Of a DNA stretch of 64,000 nt, positions 1 through 11,183 are shown piece by piece; positions within the stretch are counted from its first letter, which is position 1; every line of letters begins with the position of its first letter. Location: contig BSBK01002925.1 in NCBI GenBank assembly GCA_027943335.1, positions 372,001 to 436,000 on the forward strand, in the 5' to 3' direction. This stretch comes from Chamaecyparis obtusa (taxonomy: Eukaryota > Streptophyta > Pinopsida > Cupressales > Cupressaceae). A program made the translations under genes and the position numbers. The notes below the pieces were generated by a model. The model did not search any database. It saw only the letters and a program-made list of their open reading frames with translations, and had not been told where the DNA came from.

Positions 1-710
1 ATACATTATCCTCTTGTGTGCAGATGCTTTAAATGTAGATTCAAATTTAGGTAGAGAATCTCCCATTTCAGCAACTTCAAAGGTAGTTAGCTTTGCAATC
101 AACATCTTTGTGCTAAAGTTCAGAGTCAAATGTATAGTTTCTTGTATAGATATGGCCTTAATATTGTAAGGAGGTTTTAATGATCTAAGGATCTTTTCAA
201 TGACTTCTTCTTCATCATAAGTGCCTCCACAATTTTTGATTCCAACCACAACTTTTGTAACCCCTAATTATTTCATCATCATTCATTTGTAGCTTCTCCA
301 TTTTTGTTTTCCATTTTTGTAACTTTTCCTGCTTGGTATACTTATCTCCTTCATATAGTGCTTGTAATCTTTTCCAAATCTGGTGTGCTAAATCCAAGTC
401 TTTATCCTCAGTAAATTATCCTTCAAAGAGTGCACTGATTAGTGCTTCCTTGCAACCATTTTGTATTAGAATACCTTCTTTTCATCATCAGTAGCTGATG
501 GCAAGTCATTCTTAGTATTCATAGTTACCTTGTTCTTTGTAATTAACCAATAGTCAATGCCTAAACATAGAAAATGAGTTCACATCTTCTTCTTCCAACA
601 GTCAAAGTTTTCAGGATGAAATTTCAAACTATCATTCCTTTAGAATGCCATCTCCAAGATCACCTCAAGCTATTAATATTTCTCTCTAAGGACCAATAAC
701 TCTGATACCA
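1..710 (-). pseudogene. Copia element F: gag N-terminal region (decayed, runs off the left edge)
   Basis: The minus strand encodes the start of a Ty1/copia Gag of the UBN2 type. Readable pieces include a DCWKKKM-like stretch near 590-620, HFLCLGIDYWLITKN near 540-580, and a lysine-rich helix (YTKQEKLQKWKTKMEKL) near 290-345. A second frame gives a CGGTYDEEEVIEKILRSL-like stretch near 170-235, so frameshifts are present. Stops are frequent. The gag of copia element H in this window (28904 onward) has the same order of motifs, which supports the call. The PBS lies immediately upstream at 700-710, and the rest of the element continues left beyond position 1. The copy is inactive; I am confident of the family but not of exact exon limits. 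Confidence 0.8.
700..710 (-). other. Primer-binding site of copia element F
   Basis: Read on the minus strand this is TGGTATCAGAG, the standard initiator-methionine tRNA primer site of plant copia elements. It lies two bases from the LTR end (…CTAATA then AT), the same spacing as in copia element H. It fixes the orientation of F as minus. Confidence 0.85.
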
Positions 711-712
711 AT

Positions 713-822
713 TATTAGGAATAACAGTCTACAATACAACTAAGAGGGCGGAGGGGGGGGGATGAATCATTTGTATGAAAGAATATTAAACTTTAAACTT
801 TGAATAGTAGCAATATCAAATA
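713..822 (-). repeat. 5' LTR of copia element F, part 1 (3' end of the LTR)
   Basis: This is the PBS-proximal end of the LTR. It holds the poly-C tract typical of these copia LTRs (ATTCATCCCCCCCC on the minus strand), which recurs in H and in the solo LTR at 39657. The LTR is cut at 822/823 by element A and continues at 14101. Confidence 0.8.
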
Positions 823-3756
823 TGTTAGCACGTGCAAAAAATTTCATGGCTCTAGCCCTTTTTCCCTGGTCTCTGCAGTTGTTTTTAGGTCTCTGCCTTA
901 GGCCTTGGTTCAAAAATTCAAAAATGTAGCCATTGCATAAAAACCCTTTGTTTTAACCCTAGCCTTGTTATAATTTTATGTTACTTTTCCGAGCCACTTA
1001 AGATCCTAATCTACATGTGCTAATTAAAATCCTTTAAGTTGTTCAGCGGTTAGGTTTTCATGTCCAGTGGGGCCCCTTTTAATTTTTCCTAAGTTTTACC
1101 CCAGCAGCTTTTAATATTTTCCTATAGTCCTCAGTGCCTAAATTTTCCCAAAAGCCTAAGTCTCAGCATTTAATTTTCCTATGTTTCAACTTAATATTTT
1201 TCTGGGCCCAGTCTTTTGACAACATCTCCATCTGATGGTCAATGTAAGTTCTCATAGACTTTGTCAGAAGCTTGAGATCTTACACTGATCGTTGATCTTT
1301 CCTGGTGATGTACCTTTTCTTTCCATGTGGGTCCACTTGCCAGGTGTGTAGATTTGGTTGTCTCTCATTGGTCCACCTATTAATGACTCAGAATGTTTTC
1401 AGTGGGACCTAGTTTTTGGGTGTGTCAGAGGGTCCTAGTCTTGTCAGTGAATCGATGAATGGCATATGATCTCATCAAGTGTGTCAGAGGCTTAAGATCT
1501 TGTGATGGCCATTGATTTCATCCTGTGTCAGAGGGTTGTCAAGGTAGAGAGAAGATTCTCCATCTAATGGTGGGCATGTAATTTGATAGAATCTTTGAGG
1601 TCTATGCGAACTTTAGATAGCTGTTGATCTTCTTGATGTGGGCCTAGCTAAATTTCAAAGTCTTTTAGCAGTTTTGACAAATCTTCTTGGTTGACTGATT
1701 CATGTGATGATTTGGTGGAGGCTCTTAAGATTTAGTGATTTTGCGTATAGTGTTTGTGGAATCAATAACTTTTCTAGCGGTGCCCTCAAAGTTCTCATGA
1801 ATGGGTGAGGGTCCGTTTGGTTGCGTATTCACCAAATGGAAAGAGGGTTAAATGGTTTTCCAGGATAGTAGGACCATCTGATGATTTAGTGTTGAGGTGT
1901 CATGTTCTTATTGGATGCACTTGAGGGTGATAAGGATCTTGTTAGTGGGACCTACAAAGAAGGTTTTTTGATCAACGGTCGATGCATGATCTTAAGGAAT
2001 ATTCCTACCCTATGAGATCATGCGCCATCCATTTATCTAACATCTTACTTGGATGTGTAAGTGGGTCCTATGTCAGTGGTGACTGGGCAGAGATAGAAAA
2101 TGATATAATGACATGTGGTAGTTTGCAGGCAGGCCCAAGTGGGGTTTGGTGGTCTTGATAAGTTTGAGCGGCCGACAAGTTTTCAATAGGCCTCGCTAAT
2201 TGACACAATGAAGTTGTGATATTCTAAATTGGCTAGTGATTTAGCAAGTATGTATTCACGCAATTGCTAAAAGTATCTGGTGGTAGCATAAATTTTTTCA
2301 TGAATAGGCAAAAAGGCCTTCAGTCACCTATTCACTAGAAAAGACCGGGGTTTAGATGTTTTCTTCTTATCACCAGTTCACAGAGTGAAATGGTGGGTTA
2401 GATTTTCACTATGCAAATAAGAAAAGCATTGTCATGCAATCGCTAAATGTAACCAAGATTGCTATGATGGTTAAATCTTAAAAGATTGTGAAACATAAAG
2501 ATCTAACGATTGCGATATAAAGTTGGCTTAGATTCAAACATAAACCACTAATTCACTACAGGTGCCATGAATGTGACCATTGTCATTCAAATTCAAATTT
2601 TTGAAGGGGTTTCCTATGACCAAAAGGACTGAAATTGAATGTAGAAGTGACTGGAGCTAGTAAGAAATGATCTATTTTCCATTGCAGTGTGGTCCAGGGT
2701 GTACTTTGTTTGTCTGAAAAGTCTATACTATATGGTTTTGTGCTTGAGGTGTGTTGCAAGGTTGACATTTTAAGCATTTTCATGGTTCTCAGTACCTTCA
2801 TATAGAATTTATCATGATTGAGGATCAATCTGAGATTTGTTTTCTCCTGGTTGCTTGGGTTTCTTCCCCTGCAATTAATTTGTGACCATTTCCAGTGGGT
2901 TTGGTGGTTGAAACCCTAGCCCTAAGTCATTTTTAGCTTGTTGCATTCTCTTTGAGGATTCCAAGGTGACTAGGGAGTATAAGTTGTAGCATTTTTTATT
3001 TTGTAAGGGTTCCAAAACATTTTTCTTTTGGTCCCTGGTTGTTGATGGTTTTATACTGAAAGAGGAGTTGGATTTTGGGTCTTTTTCCTATCTTTGTATT
3101 ATTTTGATTGTATATTGATCCTGAATATGTTAATGAAAATACTATTGATTTCCAATCTTGCATCTATGTATGTCTTCTTGTTTCAATTCTGAGCTCATAT
3201 ATGTTAGTGTCACAAAGTGTATTAACATATGGTAAACAAAGAGTATTGTGAAGTCATCTCTAAGTTCCTAAAAAAGTTAGGATTAAAGTCTTTTAGGTGG
3301 GTTTAGTGAGTTTTCAACCAAGTAATAATCTAATGTCCTTGTGTTTGAGGGAGAGGGGTGATAGGCAAAACACTTATCCTAGATTCAATTGTGTTTGAGT
3401 TAAGGTCTTCAGTTAATGTATGTAATTGGGTGAATCTTTGCCCTAAGTTAAGGCACTAGTCCATCCTCTAGAGGAATTTCATTGTCATCAACCACACACA
3501 CACACATTCAAATGAGAAAATCTTAAAGCAGTTAGTAAAGGGTATATAGTTGTATATCATTTAGTGATTCCTTTCAACAAGTGAATAAAGGGTACACCCA
3601 CCCGAGCATTGAGGCTCAAAGTGTAGGAGGATCTCTTTTGATCCTTGTTAATTGGCCCTCTTTCTTGTAGACTTTGGAGTGGTGATAGAGTCAAAGTGTT
3701 ATTTAAGTTATCCATGAAAGTATAAATCTACAAGTGAAGATCAAAGGGAACTCTCA
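823..3756 (+). repeat. 5' LTR of gypsy element A (2.93 kb)
   Basis: Begins TGTTAGCAC and ends GAACTCTCA, followed by six bases and the PBS. It aligns end to end with 11184-14095. It holds no recognisable gene; short open frames inside it are not conserved between the two copies. It includes a (CA)7 tract at 3493-3506 and several short dyads, for example TGAATAGG at 2301-2308 with CCTATTCA at 2327-2334. Differences from the 3' copy are mostly transitions. Confidence 0.9.
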
Positions 3757-3762
3757 ATAAAA

Positions 3763-3780
3763 TGGCAACTCTACTAGGGA
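3763..3780 (+). other. Primer-binding site of gypsy element A
   Basis: TGGCAACTCTACTAGGGA, six bases after the LTR end. It resembles the TGGCGACTC-type site of Tat/Ogre elements, which I recall as matching tRNA-Arg. Element B has the homologous site at 42345-42362. Confidence 0.75.
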
Positions 3781-3903
3781 GAGTCTAGAGATAAATATTT
3801 TCAAAGTGCACTCTTGTTTTCCTATTGTATTTCAAGTAAAAGATTTCCCATCTAGGTGGGTGGAAACTCAAAAGGTTAGAACCAGTGCTATATATTGTAT
3901 ATC

Positions 3904-6690
3904 ATGGACAAGAGGAGGAATACTAGGTCCTTTGTCACAAAGAATCTGGAGGTTACTCTGGAACAATTGCCTAGATAGGAGAAGAAGAGTTGGATTAGAA
4001 GGAATGGTGAGTCTACTAGTGCTCCCATAAGAGAACAAAGAAATACTAGAGGTAGAGTACCACATGTTTCCTTAAGTGAGGATGGTTCACAGGATAGAGT
4101 TTCTAGATCAAATGGTGGTCACTCTGAAGATAGATTTTATGATACCCTAGAAGCTATATTTCAAGACAAGGGTTCATTGCCTACAGGTCAGGATGAACAA
4201 GCTAGAGAGATGGGTTTGGAGATTGATCTAGAACTTGATGAAGATAATCTTAGAAGAGAGCCCATGAGACCAAGACACTTCCATTTCCCATATCAAAATC
4301 TTTCTGATATGGATGTGTCATCAGGTTCTGATGACATTATGGTAGACCTAGATGATTTGAACTCACTAAGGTTGTAGTTGGTAGAGCAGGATGCCATACA
4401 TAAGAGGTTACAAAAGGAGAGAGAGGCTGAGAAGGTGAATGCTCTAATAGAAAGATAGTCTCTTCTTAGAAAGATTAATGAAATGAAGGAGAGAAACAAG
4501 ATGCTTTTTTCTGCTCCTAAGAATTTGTAGCATGATGTCTTCAGTGATCTTGAGGCCTTGAGGAGTGAGGCCTTGAGGAGTGAGCAAGAGTGCTTACTAC
4601 AAGATTAGGAATTTGATAAGGAGGGCCCTCTGGTTAGATAGGTTCAAAGTTATGCTCCTTTTCCTAAGGGTAAAGATGGGTGTGAGATCACTAGGCCTGT
4701 TATTCCCACTGGTGAGAAAGGAAAGAAAAATATGGTGGGACATCAAACAAGTAGATCATTGACAATACTCAGGGTTTGACCACCCAATTCAAGTAAGGAC
4801 ACAGAAATAGAAAGAAGAAGAAAAGAAGATGAGGACCTTGCAAGAGAACTTGAGAAGGCTGAAATTGAAGCTTCCATTGTAGAAAGGAGAAGAAAGATCT
4901 AGTTCTTGAAGGATTCATCAGCTAATGCTCTTGGTCCATCTACTACTGAACTAGGTATGCCATCTATGACTACTACTATTCTGCTTAGTAATGCTACTAG
5001 TTCAATTCCTTCTTCATCTGCTAGGATAGGTACTGATCCTAGGCAGTAGTCAAATGCACAAGTAGATGGAAATGTTAATGCTAATATTGATCCTAGGGTT
5101 AACACTAGTTCAAGTTTTCAAAGAAGACCTATGCAACTAGAAGGCTATAGGAAAATTAGTTTTGATGGAATTCCTAGCTATCCGAATGCTTTTCCAAATG
5201 ATATTAGAGATAAGGTACCTAAGTTTGTTGGTAATAATGCTATTAGTTGTGAGGAGCATCTTAGGTTATTTGTTGATATGCTTAATGATTATGAGGTAGA
5301 GCATGAGGATGTAGTCATGAAATTATTTGTTTAATCTCTAATGGAGGATGCTAGAGATTGGTTTAAGAGACTTCCTGACAAATGTATTGATACTTGGGAT
5401 TATTTTGAGAGATGTTTTAAAGAGCAGTATGGTGATAGGCCTAATGCTAGTTTCATGTTGAATGAATTCAATACCATAAGGAAAAATAAGAATGAGTCTA
5501 CAACTGAATTCAACATGAAATTTCAGAAGGGTATGCATAAGTTGTTCCAAGTTATGCGGTTAGATGACAATGTTTGTCTAACTACATATTTCAATGCATT
5601 TGATGGAAAGATGGGATATTTTTTGAGGGAAAAAGAACCAAGAACTCTTAGGGATGCTTTTAGGATTGCTATCAACATTCAAAAAAATATGAAAATATCA
5701 GGGAAGTTGGGTGGGAAGAGAGATGACCCTAAGTTGTTTGGGGACAAGAGATACAAAAAAGAAAATGATAAGAATGTTGGAACTAGGAGGCAAGAAGAAA
5801 ATAAATTGGATAAGGTGCTCAATGCATTGAAATATTTGAAGGCACCTGCAAATAGGAACATTAGTGCTCCCACCAATGAAAGGTCTCAGTTCAACAACAA
5901 TTTCAATAAGCAAAATAGATTGCAAAACTACCCGTACAACACCCAATGGAAGGATGGCAAGCCTATTGTCCCTACTGCAAGAGGAAACAAGGATAGAGGT
6001 GTCCCTGACCCTCTACAAAAAGCTTCAATAAATGTCATGGAGGACATACCTTGGTGTGTTGCATGCTAGTCCCCTCATTCTATAGAGCATTATGTGGTTG
6101 CACATTCTATGGCTGCAAATCAAGATTGTGGCAATGAGGAGATAGATCAAGAAGAAGATCAAGATGATGTTGGATGCAACATGGCTAATTCATATCTAGG
6201 ATATGAAGATGATTCTAATTTTGATGAAGTGGTAGATGTAAATGTGAAGAGACACAATTAGGGCCTTTTTCATCAAGAGGTTTTTTCTGATAGTGAAGAC
6301 ATTGATAAGAAAACATGCAACATGAACTCTTCTTCTAAGCCAGTAAATTTGAGAAGACCTTCTAGGGAAGAGATGGAGAGGATTACTACAAAAATGATTT
6401 CTCAAGTGCAAACTAGAGGCATGGTGGAAAGGAATAAAAATGAGAAAGCTATAGGAATGTTTATAAAGAGTACCAACTCTAGAGAGCCTAATGAGAACAA
6501 ATCAAAAGGTGATCACATGGTGAAATTCAAGAATGTAAAAGGTAAAAATTGTAAGCCTAAGGGAGTTGGAGTTGAAAAATTTTCTAATGAGATTGAGAAG
6601 CTAGTTAACACAATGGCTAAGGTTGAAAAAATGAGGATGGTCAATACACCTAATGTATTAGATAAGAAAAAGAATATTAAGATAGTGTAG
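3904..6690 (+). pseudogene. Element A gag (capsid/nucleocapsid) region
   Basis: The N-terminal third is basic, then acidic (near 4190-4370), then predicted coiled coil rich in E/K/R (4390-4900). The retrotransposon gag core is at 5131-6069: FVGNNAISCEEHLRLFVDML, then DARDWFKRLPDKCIDTWDYF, then FKEQYGD. This is the pattern of the Retrotrans_gag domain. A zinc-knuckle remnant WCVAC…SPH lies near 6050-6080; its final cysteine is tyrosine, while element B keeps C-X2-C-X3-H-X4-C. A perfect 15-bp tandem duplication (4552-4581, five codons) lies in the coiled-coil part. Several TAG stops interrupt the frame. Confidence 0.85.
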
Positions 6691-6891
6691 ATTGAGATTC
6701 CTTCTTCTGCTCCTGTTGATATGTTAGTTGTATTGTCCCAAATTATAGTTAAGGTTCCACTGTCAGAATTGTTGAGGATCCCTGAACACAAAGACAGAGG
6801 TATTGCATGGGTAGATAATGTTCATAACAATGATGTTGCATGCAATGGATCTCATGATAAAGCTTTGAAATGTGTTGTTGCTTAGGGAATT

Positions 6892-7330
6892 GTGTCTCAA
6901 ATTTCTCCAATATATTTGGACAGTTCTGTCAATGCCAGCCTTGAAAATATTGATCCATTCTTTTTAAGTGTTCTTGTGAATGGAATGAAACTAAGGAATT
7001 GTATGATTGATAGTGGTCCCTCTAATACTATCATGCCTTTCAAAATCATGGAGAATTTGGGCCTTAAATTTGATATAGTGCAAGGTAGATGTTGTGCCAT
7101 GGATCAAAGGGAGGTACCATTTATTGGGACTATCAATGCAATACCATATAGGTTGGCAGCATATCTAGAGAAAGAGTCAACAATGAGTGTTTTGATGGTG
7201 GATATCCCTCCTCATTATAGGATGCTACTATCTAGAAGATGGAGTGCTGCCATGGGTGGAAGTTTATAGTGTGATCTATCCTATGCCACTTTCAAGATTG
7301 ATGACCAGTTTGTCAAGATTGAATGAGAGC
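6892..7330 (+). pseudogene. Element A aspartic protease
   Basis: NGMKLRNCMIDSGPSNTIM carries the D-S/T-G-like active-site motif as DSG, followed by MPFKIMENLGLKFD, the usual loop after the catalytic triad. This is the retropepsin that would cleave the polyprotein. It follows gag in the same frame and precedes the RNase H at 7345. The domain looks about full length but is closed by TAG codons at both ends. Confidence 0.8.
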
Positions 7331-7344
7331 CAAGAGTATGCCAC

Positions 7345-8007
7345 ATGATTGATAGAAATATTGATAATGAAACTACATGTTTTTTGGATACTGATATTAA
7401 TGCTTTTAGGGTAGAGAGCCATGTACTTGAAAATGAACCTATTTCATCACCTATCTCTATTGAGATAGGTGTTAATTCTATGAAAGGTGATTTGTGGGTA
7501 ATGTACGTTGATGGTTCAAATTACAAAGATGGAGCAGGAGTAGGTATTTTACTTATTTCTCCTGATGGAAACACCTACAAATTTTCTTTCACATTGAATT
7601 TCTTTTGTACAAACAACATAGCAAAATATGAGGCTTTGTTGTTAGGACTGAGGTTGGCACAAAAGTATGGTATTAAGTGTTTAAGTGTTGTTGGTGATTC
7701 TGAATTGGTGGTGTCCCAAGTTAGGTCAGTATATGCTTCCAAGAACAAAAGGATAAAACAATATAGGAATGTAGTTTGGGATTTGATTGAACATTTTGAT
7801 GCCTTCAACATTGAATGGAAGGATAGGAGTAACAATAAGATGGCTAACTTGTTAGCCAATATTGCAATCAATCCCAATGATATTACTTTTTTTGGTATCT
7901 CTAAAGTTGAAATTCAGGTTAGGCCTAGCATACCAGATAATATTGAGAACTGGAAAGTTTTTGATGATGATAATGATATTTTGAAATTTATGAATTGTGA
8001 AGATTAG
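7345..8007 (+). pseudogene. Element A archaeal-type RNase H, upstream of RT
   Basis: An RVT_3-like RNase H fold lies before the reverse transcriptase. The four acidic positions can be followed: VMYVDGSN (D), AKYEALLLGLRLA (E), VVGDSELVV (D), and NNKMANLLANIA, where the last D is N. Element B keeps D in the last motif. The domain is followed by a conserved linker, RPSIPDNIENWKVF, that element B also has. This domain would degrade RNA in RNA-DNA hybrids. The usual place for it in Tat elements, as I know them, is after the RT-RNase H pair; here it is between protease and RT in both A and B. Confidence 0.85.
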
Positions 8008-8106
8008 TATCATGGTCAAGAATTTGATTGTTCTGCCTTGGTTGAGTCAGTAGAAGGAAGAGAGGTTTTCTTTGGCAATGAGGTCATTTAGCTTAGAACT
8101 AACAAG

Positions 8107-9240
8107 GTGCCCGAGGGGCTTGTTGTTTTGGAGACTATCTTTGATAACCAGGTTAGAGTTCAAAAGAATATCAAAAGAGAAGATCATGCTAATCTAGAGG
8201 AGATAAATCTTGGAACACATAAGGCACCTAGGAAGGTATACATTGGTAGAGATATATCTCAAAAGGTAAAGAAATCTTTGATTGAGTTATTGAGAAAATT
8301 CAGGCATGTTTTTGCATGGTCATATGATGACCTAAAGGTTTATAGAGAAGATTTGTTTCAACATATTATTCCATTTAAGGATGATGCCAAACCTTTCTAG
8401 CAAAAACAAAGGCCTATTAATCCTACTTTGGCACCCAAGATGCAAGAAGAATTGATGAAGCTGAGAGATGCTGGAATTATCAAGCCTATAAGGCACTCTT
8501 CTTGGGTTTCAAACCTTGTTCCTATGAGAAAGAAGAATGGTGACATAAGGCTTTGTGTGGACTTCAGGAATTTGAACATCAACTCATTAAAGGATAATTA
8601 TTGTCTGCCCAATATGGAAGCTATGTTGCAGAGAGTAACTGGATTAGAATTAATGTCTATGATGTATGGTTTCTCTGGTTACAATCAAGTCATTGTTAAG
8701 GAATCAAAACAATTCAAGACAAATTTCACTGCACCTTGGGGGACATATGTTTATGTGAGAATGCCTTTTGGTCTCACAAATGCTGGTGCTACTTTTTAGA
8801 GGGCAATGGATGTTGCCTTTTCAAATTTTATAAATGATTTCCTTATTGTATATCAAGATGATCTAACTGCCTATTCCAAGAAGGAAGAAGACCATTGTGC
8901 TCATTTAGAGAAAATATTTGTGAGGGCCTTGGAATTTGGCATTTCTTTAAATCCAAGGAAATGTGCATTTGGTGTCATTGAGAGTAAGTTGCTTGGCCAC
9001 TTAGTTGGGAAGTAAGGAGTGAGAATTGACCCTGAGAGGGTAGTAGCCATTGATAAAATTTAGAGACCAAAGAATGTTAAATAGATTCAGTCCTTCTTTG
9101 GTCAGGTCAATTTCTTGAGGAGGTTTGTGAAATTTTTTGTAGAGGTTATTAGAACTATTTCTAAGATGTTGAAGAAAGGATCTACAATCAATTACGAGGG
9201 TGAGCCTGATGAGGCTTTCAAAAATATCAAGTAGGCTATC
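8107..9240 (+). pseudogene. Element A reverse transcriptase
   Basis: Motifs are in order: AGIIKPIRHSSWVSNLVPM, KKNGDIRLCVDFRNLN (catalytic D in CVDF), [44 protein letters not shown] (catalytic DD in the motif YQDD), then LLGHLVGK and FFGQVNFLRRF. The usual residue before DD in gypsy RT is V or I, and Q occurs in both A and B. At least four TAG/TAA stops interrupt it, one directly after GATF. The thumb (EAFKNIK) runs into the RNase H without a gap. Confidence 0.9.
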
Positions 9241-9640
9241 AAAGATGTACCAGTGCTTAAGGCACCTAATTATAATGTCCCAATGCATATCTTTTTCTTT
9301 GCATCTTTTCACACTATTGCTATAGTTTTCTTACAAAAGAATACAGATGCTTTTGAGCAGCCTATTGCATTTTTTAGTAAATCTTTGCAGGCTGCTGAAT
9401 TGAAGTATGACATAAATGAGAAATAGGCATATGCACTTGTGAAGGCAATCAAGGCTTTTAGGTGTTACTTGATGGGAGCAGTTGTGATTGGTTTTGTGCC
9501 AAGTGCAGCAATGAAGGATATTTCTCACAGCAAGAGGTATCTAGAAGAAGATGCAGATGGATCAATAGGATCCAAGAATTCAATGTTGATGTCTAGATTA
9601 CCAAGTTGGTTAGAGGACAAGGATTGGCAAAACTGATGGC
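9241..9640 (+). pseudogene. Element A gypsy-type RNase H (degenerate, frameshifted)
   Basis: Follows RT directly: MHIFFFASFHTIAIVFLQKN, then FEQPIAFFSKSLQAAELKY, then AYALVKAIKAFRCYL. The first motif normally reads D-A-S; here F occupies the aspartate position, as also in element B. The frame shifts at about 9523, after MKD. In the new frame it continues with RRCRWINRIQEF, matching element B. Confidence 0.8.
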
Positions 9641-9830
9641 TCAATCCAATCTTGATGCGAATCAGGTAAATCATTTTGAAATTGATTATACATGTGATAT
9701 GGATGATTGTTTTTGGTATCAAGATATTATTTATTACTTGAGAAATATGAGATGTCTAGCAGGAATGAATGATAATAAAAAAAGGACATTAAAATTATAG
9801 GCCATCAAGTATGTAATTGTGAAATGAAAA

Positions 9831-10970
9831 TTGTATGGAAAATATTTAGATTGCATACTTTTGAAATGTGTGGATGAAGATCAGGCTAACAAGTTGTTGA
9901 AAGAAATGTATGAGGGAGTTTTTGGTGGGCATTATATGGGTAAAACAACTGCTCATAAGATCTTGAGAGTAGGATTCTGGTGGCCCATAATCTTCGAAGT
10001 TGTAGAACAGTTGGTAAGGAGGTGTGATGCTTGTCAAAGGTTCTCTAGTAAGCTCAAATTTTTAGGTAATGTGCCATTAAAACCAATAGAATTTTAGGCT
10101 CCTTTCCAACAATGGGGGATTGATTTCATAGGGGAGATACCAAACAAGTCTAGGGGAGGATACTCATGGATTTTAGTTGCCACTGATTACTTTACAAAGT
10201 GGGTAGAGGCTATACCTACAAGAAATGAAACTAGTAGGGTGGTAATTGATTTTTTGATGAATAATATTGTTACAAGGTTTGGTTTCCCTGAGAGAATAGT
10301 AAGTGATAATGACATGTGCTTTAGGTCTACTGAATATAAGGACTTTTGCAAAGGTTTAGGAATTTAAATTTCTAATTCCTCACCTTATAATCCACAAGGA
10401 AATGGATAGGCAAAATCTACTAATAAGAGTTTGATTAAAATCATAAAGAGAATTCTTGAGAAGAATAAGAGGGCATGGAATTCAAAGCTACCATTAGCTC
10501 TATGGGTTGATAGGGTAACTATGAAGAGGGAAATTGGTTGTGCACCATTTGAACTAGTATATGGAATACATGCAAGAATGCCTCAAAATAATTTGTTGGA
10601 AATGTATAAATTTGTTCAGCTGTATGATGATGACATAGATGATGAGATGCAGTTAAGAATTGAGGACCTCATTAGGTTAGATGAGACTAGAAGAGAGTCA
10701 GTTGCAAGGACTGCCAGATTGTAGTTGCAGGTTAAGAATTTGTATGACAAGAAAACTATTGAAAGGAAGTTTGAGCCTAGTGATTTGCTACTAATTTGGA
10801 ATGCCAGGTTGGAGGATAAAGGAAAACATGGTAAATTTGATCCAATTTGGCTAGGGCCATATTTAATTCATGAAAAATGGGGCCAAGATTCATACATTGT
10901 CAAGGAATTAAATGGTGATGTTCAGGAATTGCTGATTCATGGACAATTCTTGAAGAAATACTTCAATTGA
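9831..10970 (+). pseudogene. Element A integrase
   Basis: The zinc domain reads GGHYMGKTTAHKIL…CDACQRF. The core shows WGIDFIGEIP (first D), RIVSDNDMCF (second D) and NPQGNG-stop-AKSTNKSL, where the catalytic glutamate expected after the QA dipeptide is lysine. Element B has VESSKK at the same place and so keeps E. The C-terminal part (RKFEPSDLLLIWNARLEDKG…GPYLIHEKW) is the SH3-like DNA-binding region. No chromodomain is present. The polyprotein ends with FLKKYFN. Confidence 0.88.
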
Positions 10971-11183
10971 AGTATTCTATTTTCCATGAATAGTAGGTAG
11001 GTTTGTACATTTTGTAAATTCTATAAATAAGTTGTTTGCCCCTGCCCTATTTTGTCTTGGTCTGTCAAGTTTTGGTCCTATTGCTCTTTGTTGTCAAATT
11101 GCCTGTGGGATGGTCTGCTTCAAACTAGTGATTCTAAGTCCTTGCTATGCCTGTAGGAGGCACACATCCCCAGATAGAGCCAC
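10971..11183 (+). other. Element A 3' untranslated region before the 3' LTR
   Basis: There is no coding signal. It contains a purine-rich AGGAGG near 11156 and ends with GATAGAGCCAC immediately before the LTR. Element B has a similar ending (AAGCCAC) before its 3' LTR, so this short word may be part of the priming or integration signal. Confidence 0.6.

Larger units (their letters stand above)
3904..10970 (+). pseudogene. Gag-Pol polyprotein of gypsy element A, single frame with stops
   Basis: The ATG at 3904 opens one frame (coordinates 1 modulo 3) that can be followed from gag to the start of RNase H at about 9522. There a one-base-type frameshift moves it to the 0 modulo 3 frame, which runs to the TGA after 10970. 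The total is about 2,350 codons. Most interruptions are TAG codons at sites where glutamine or tryptophan is expected. No stop separates gag from pol by design as far as can be judged, so the ancestral product was probably one polyprotein. The protein-coding order is listed in the separate domain entries. The B polyprotein begins with a similar arginine- and lysine-rich N terminus, which supports the chosen start. Confidence 0.85.
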
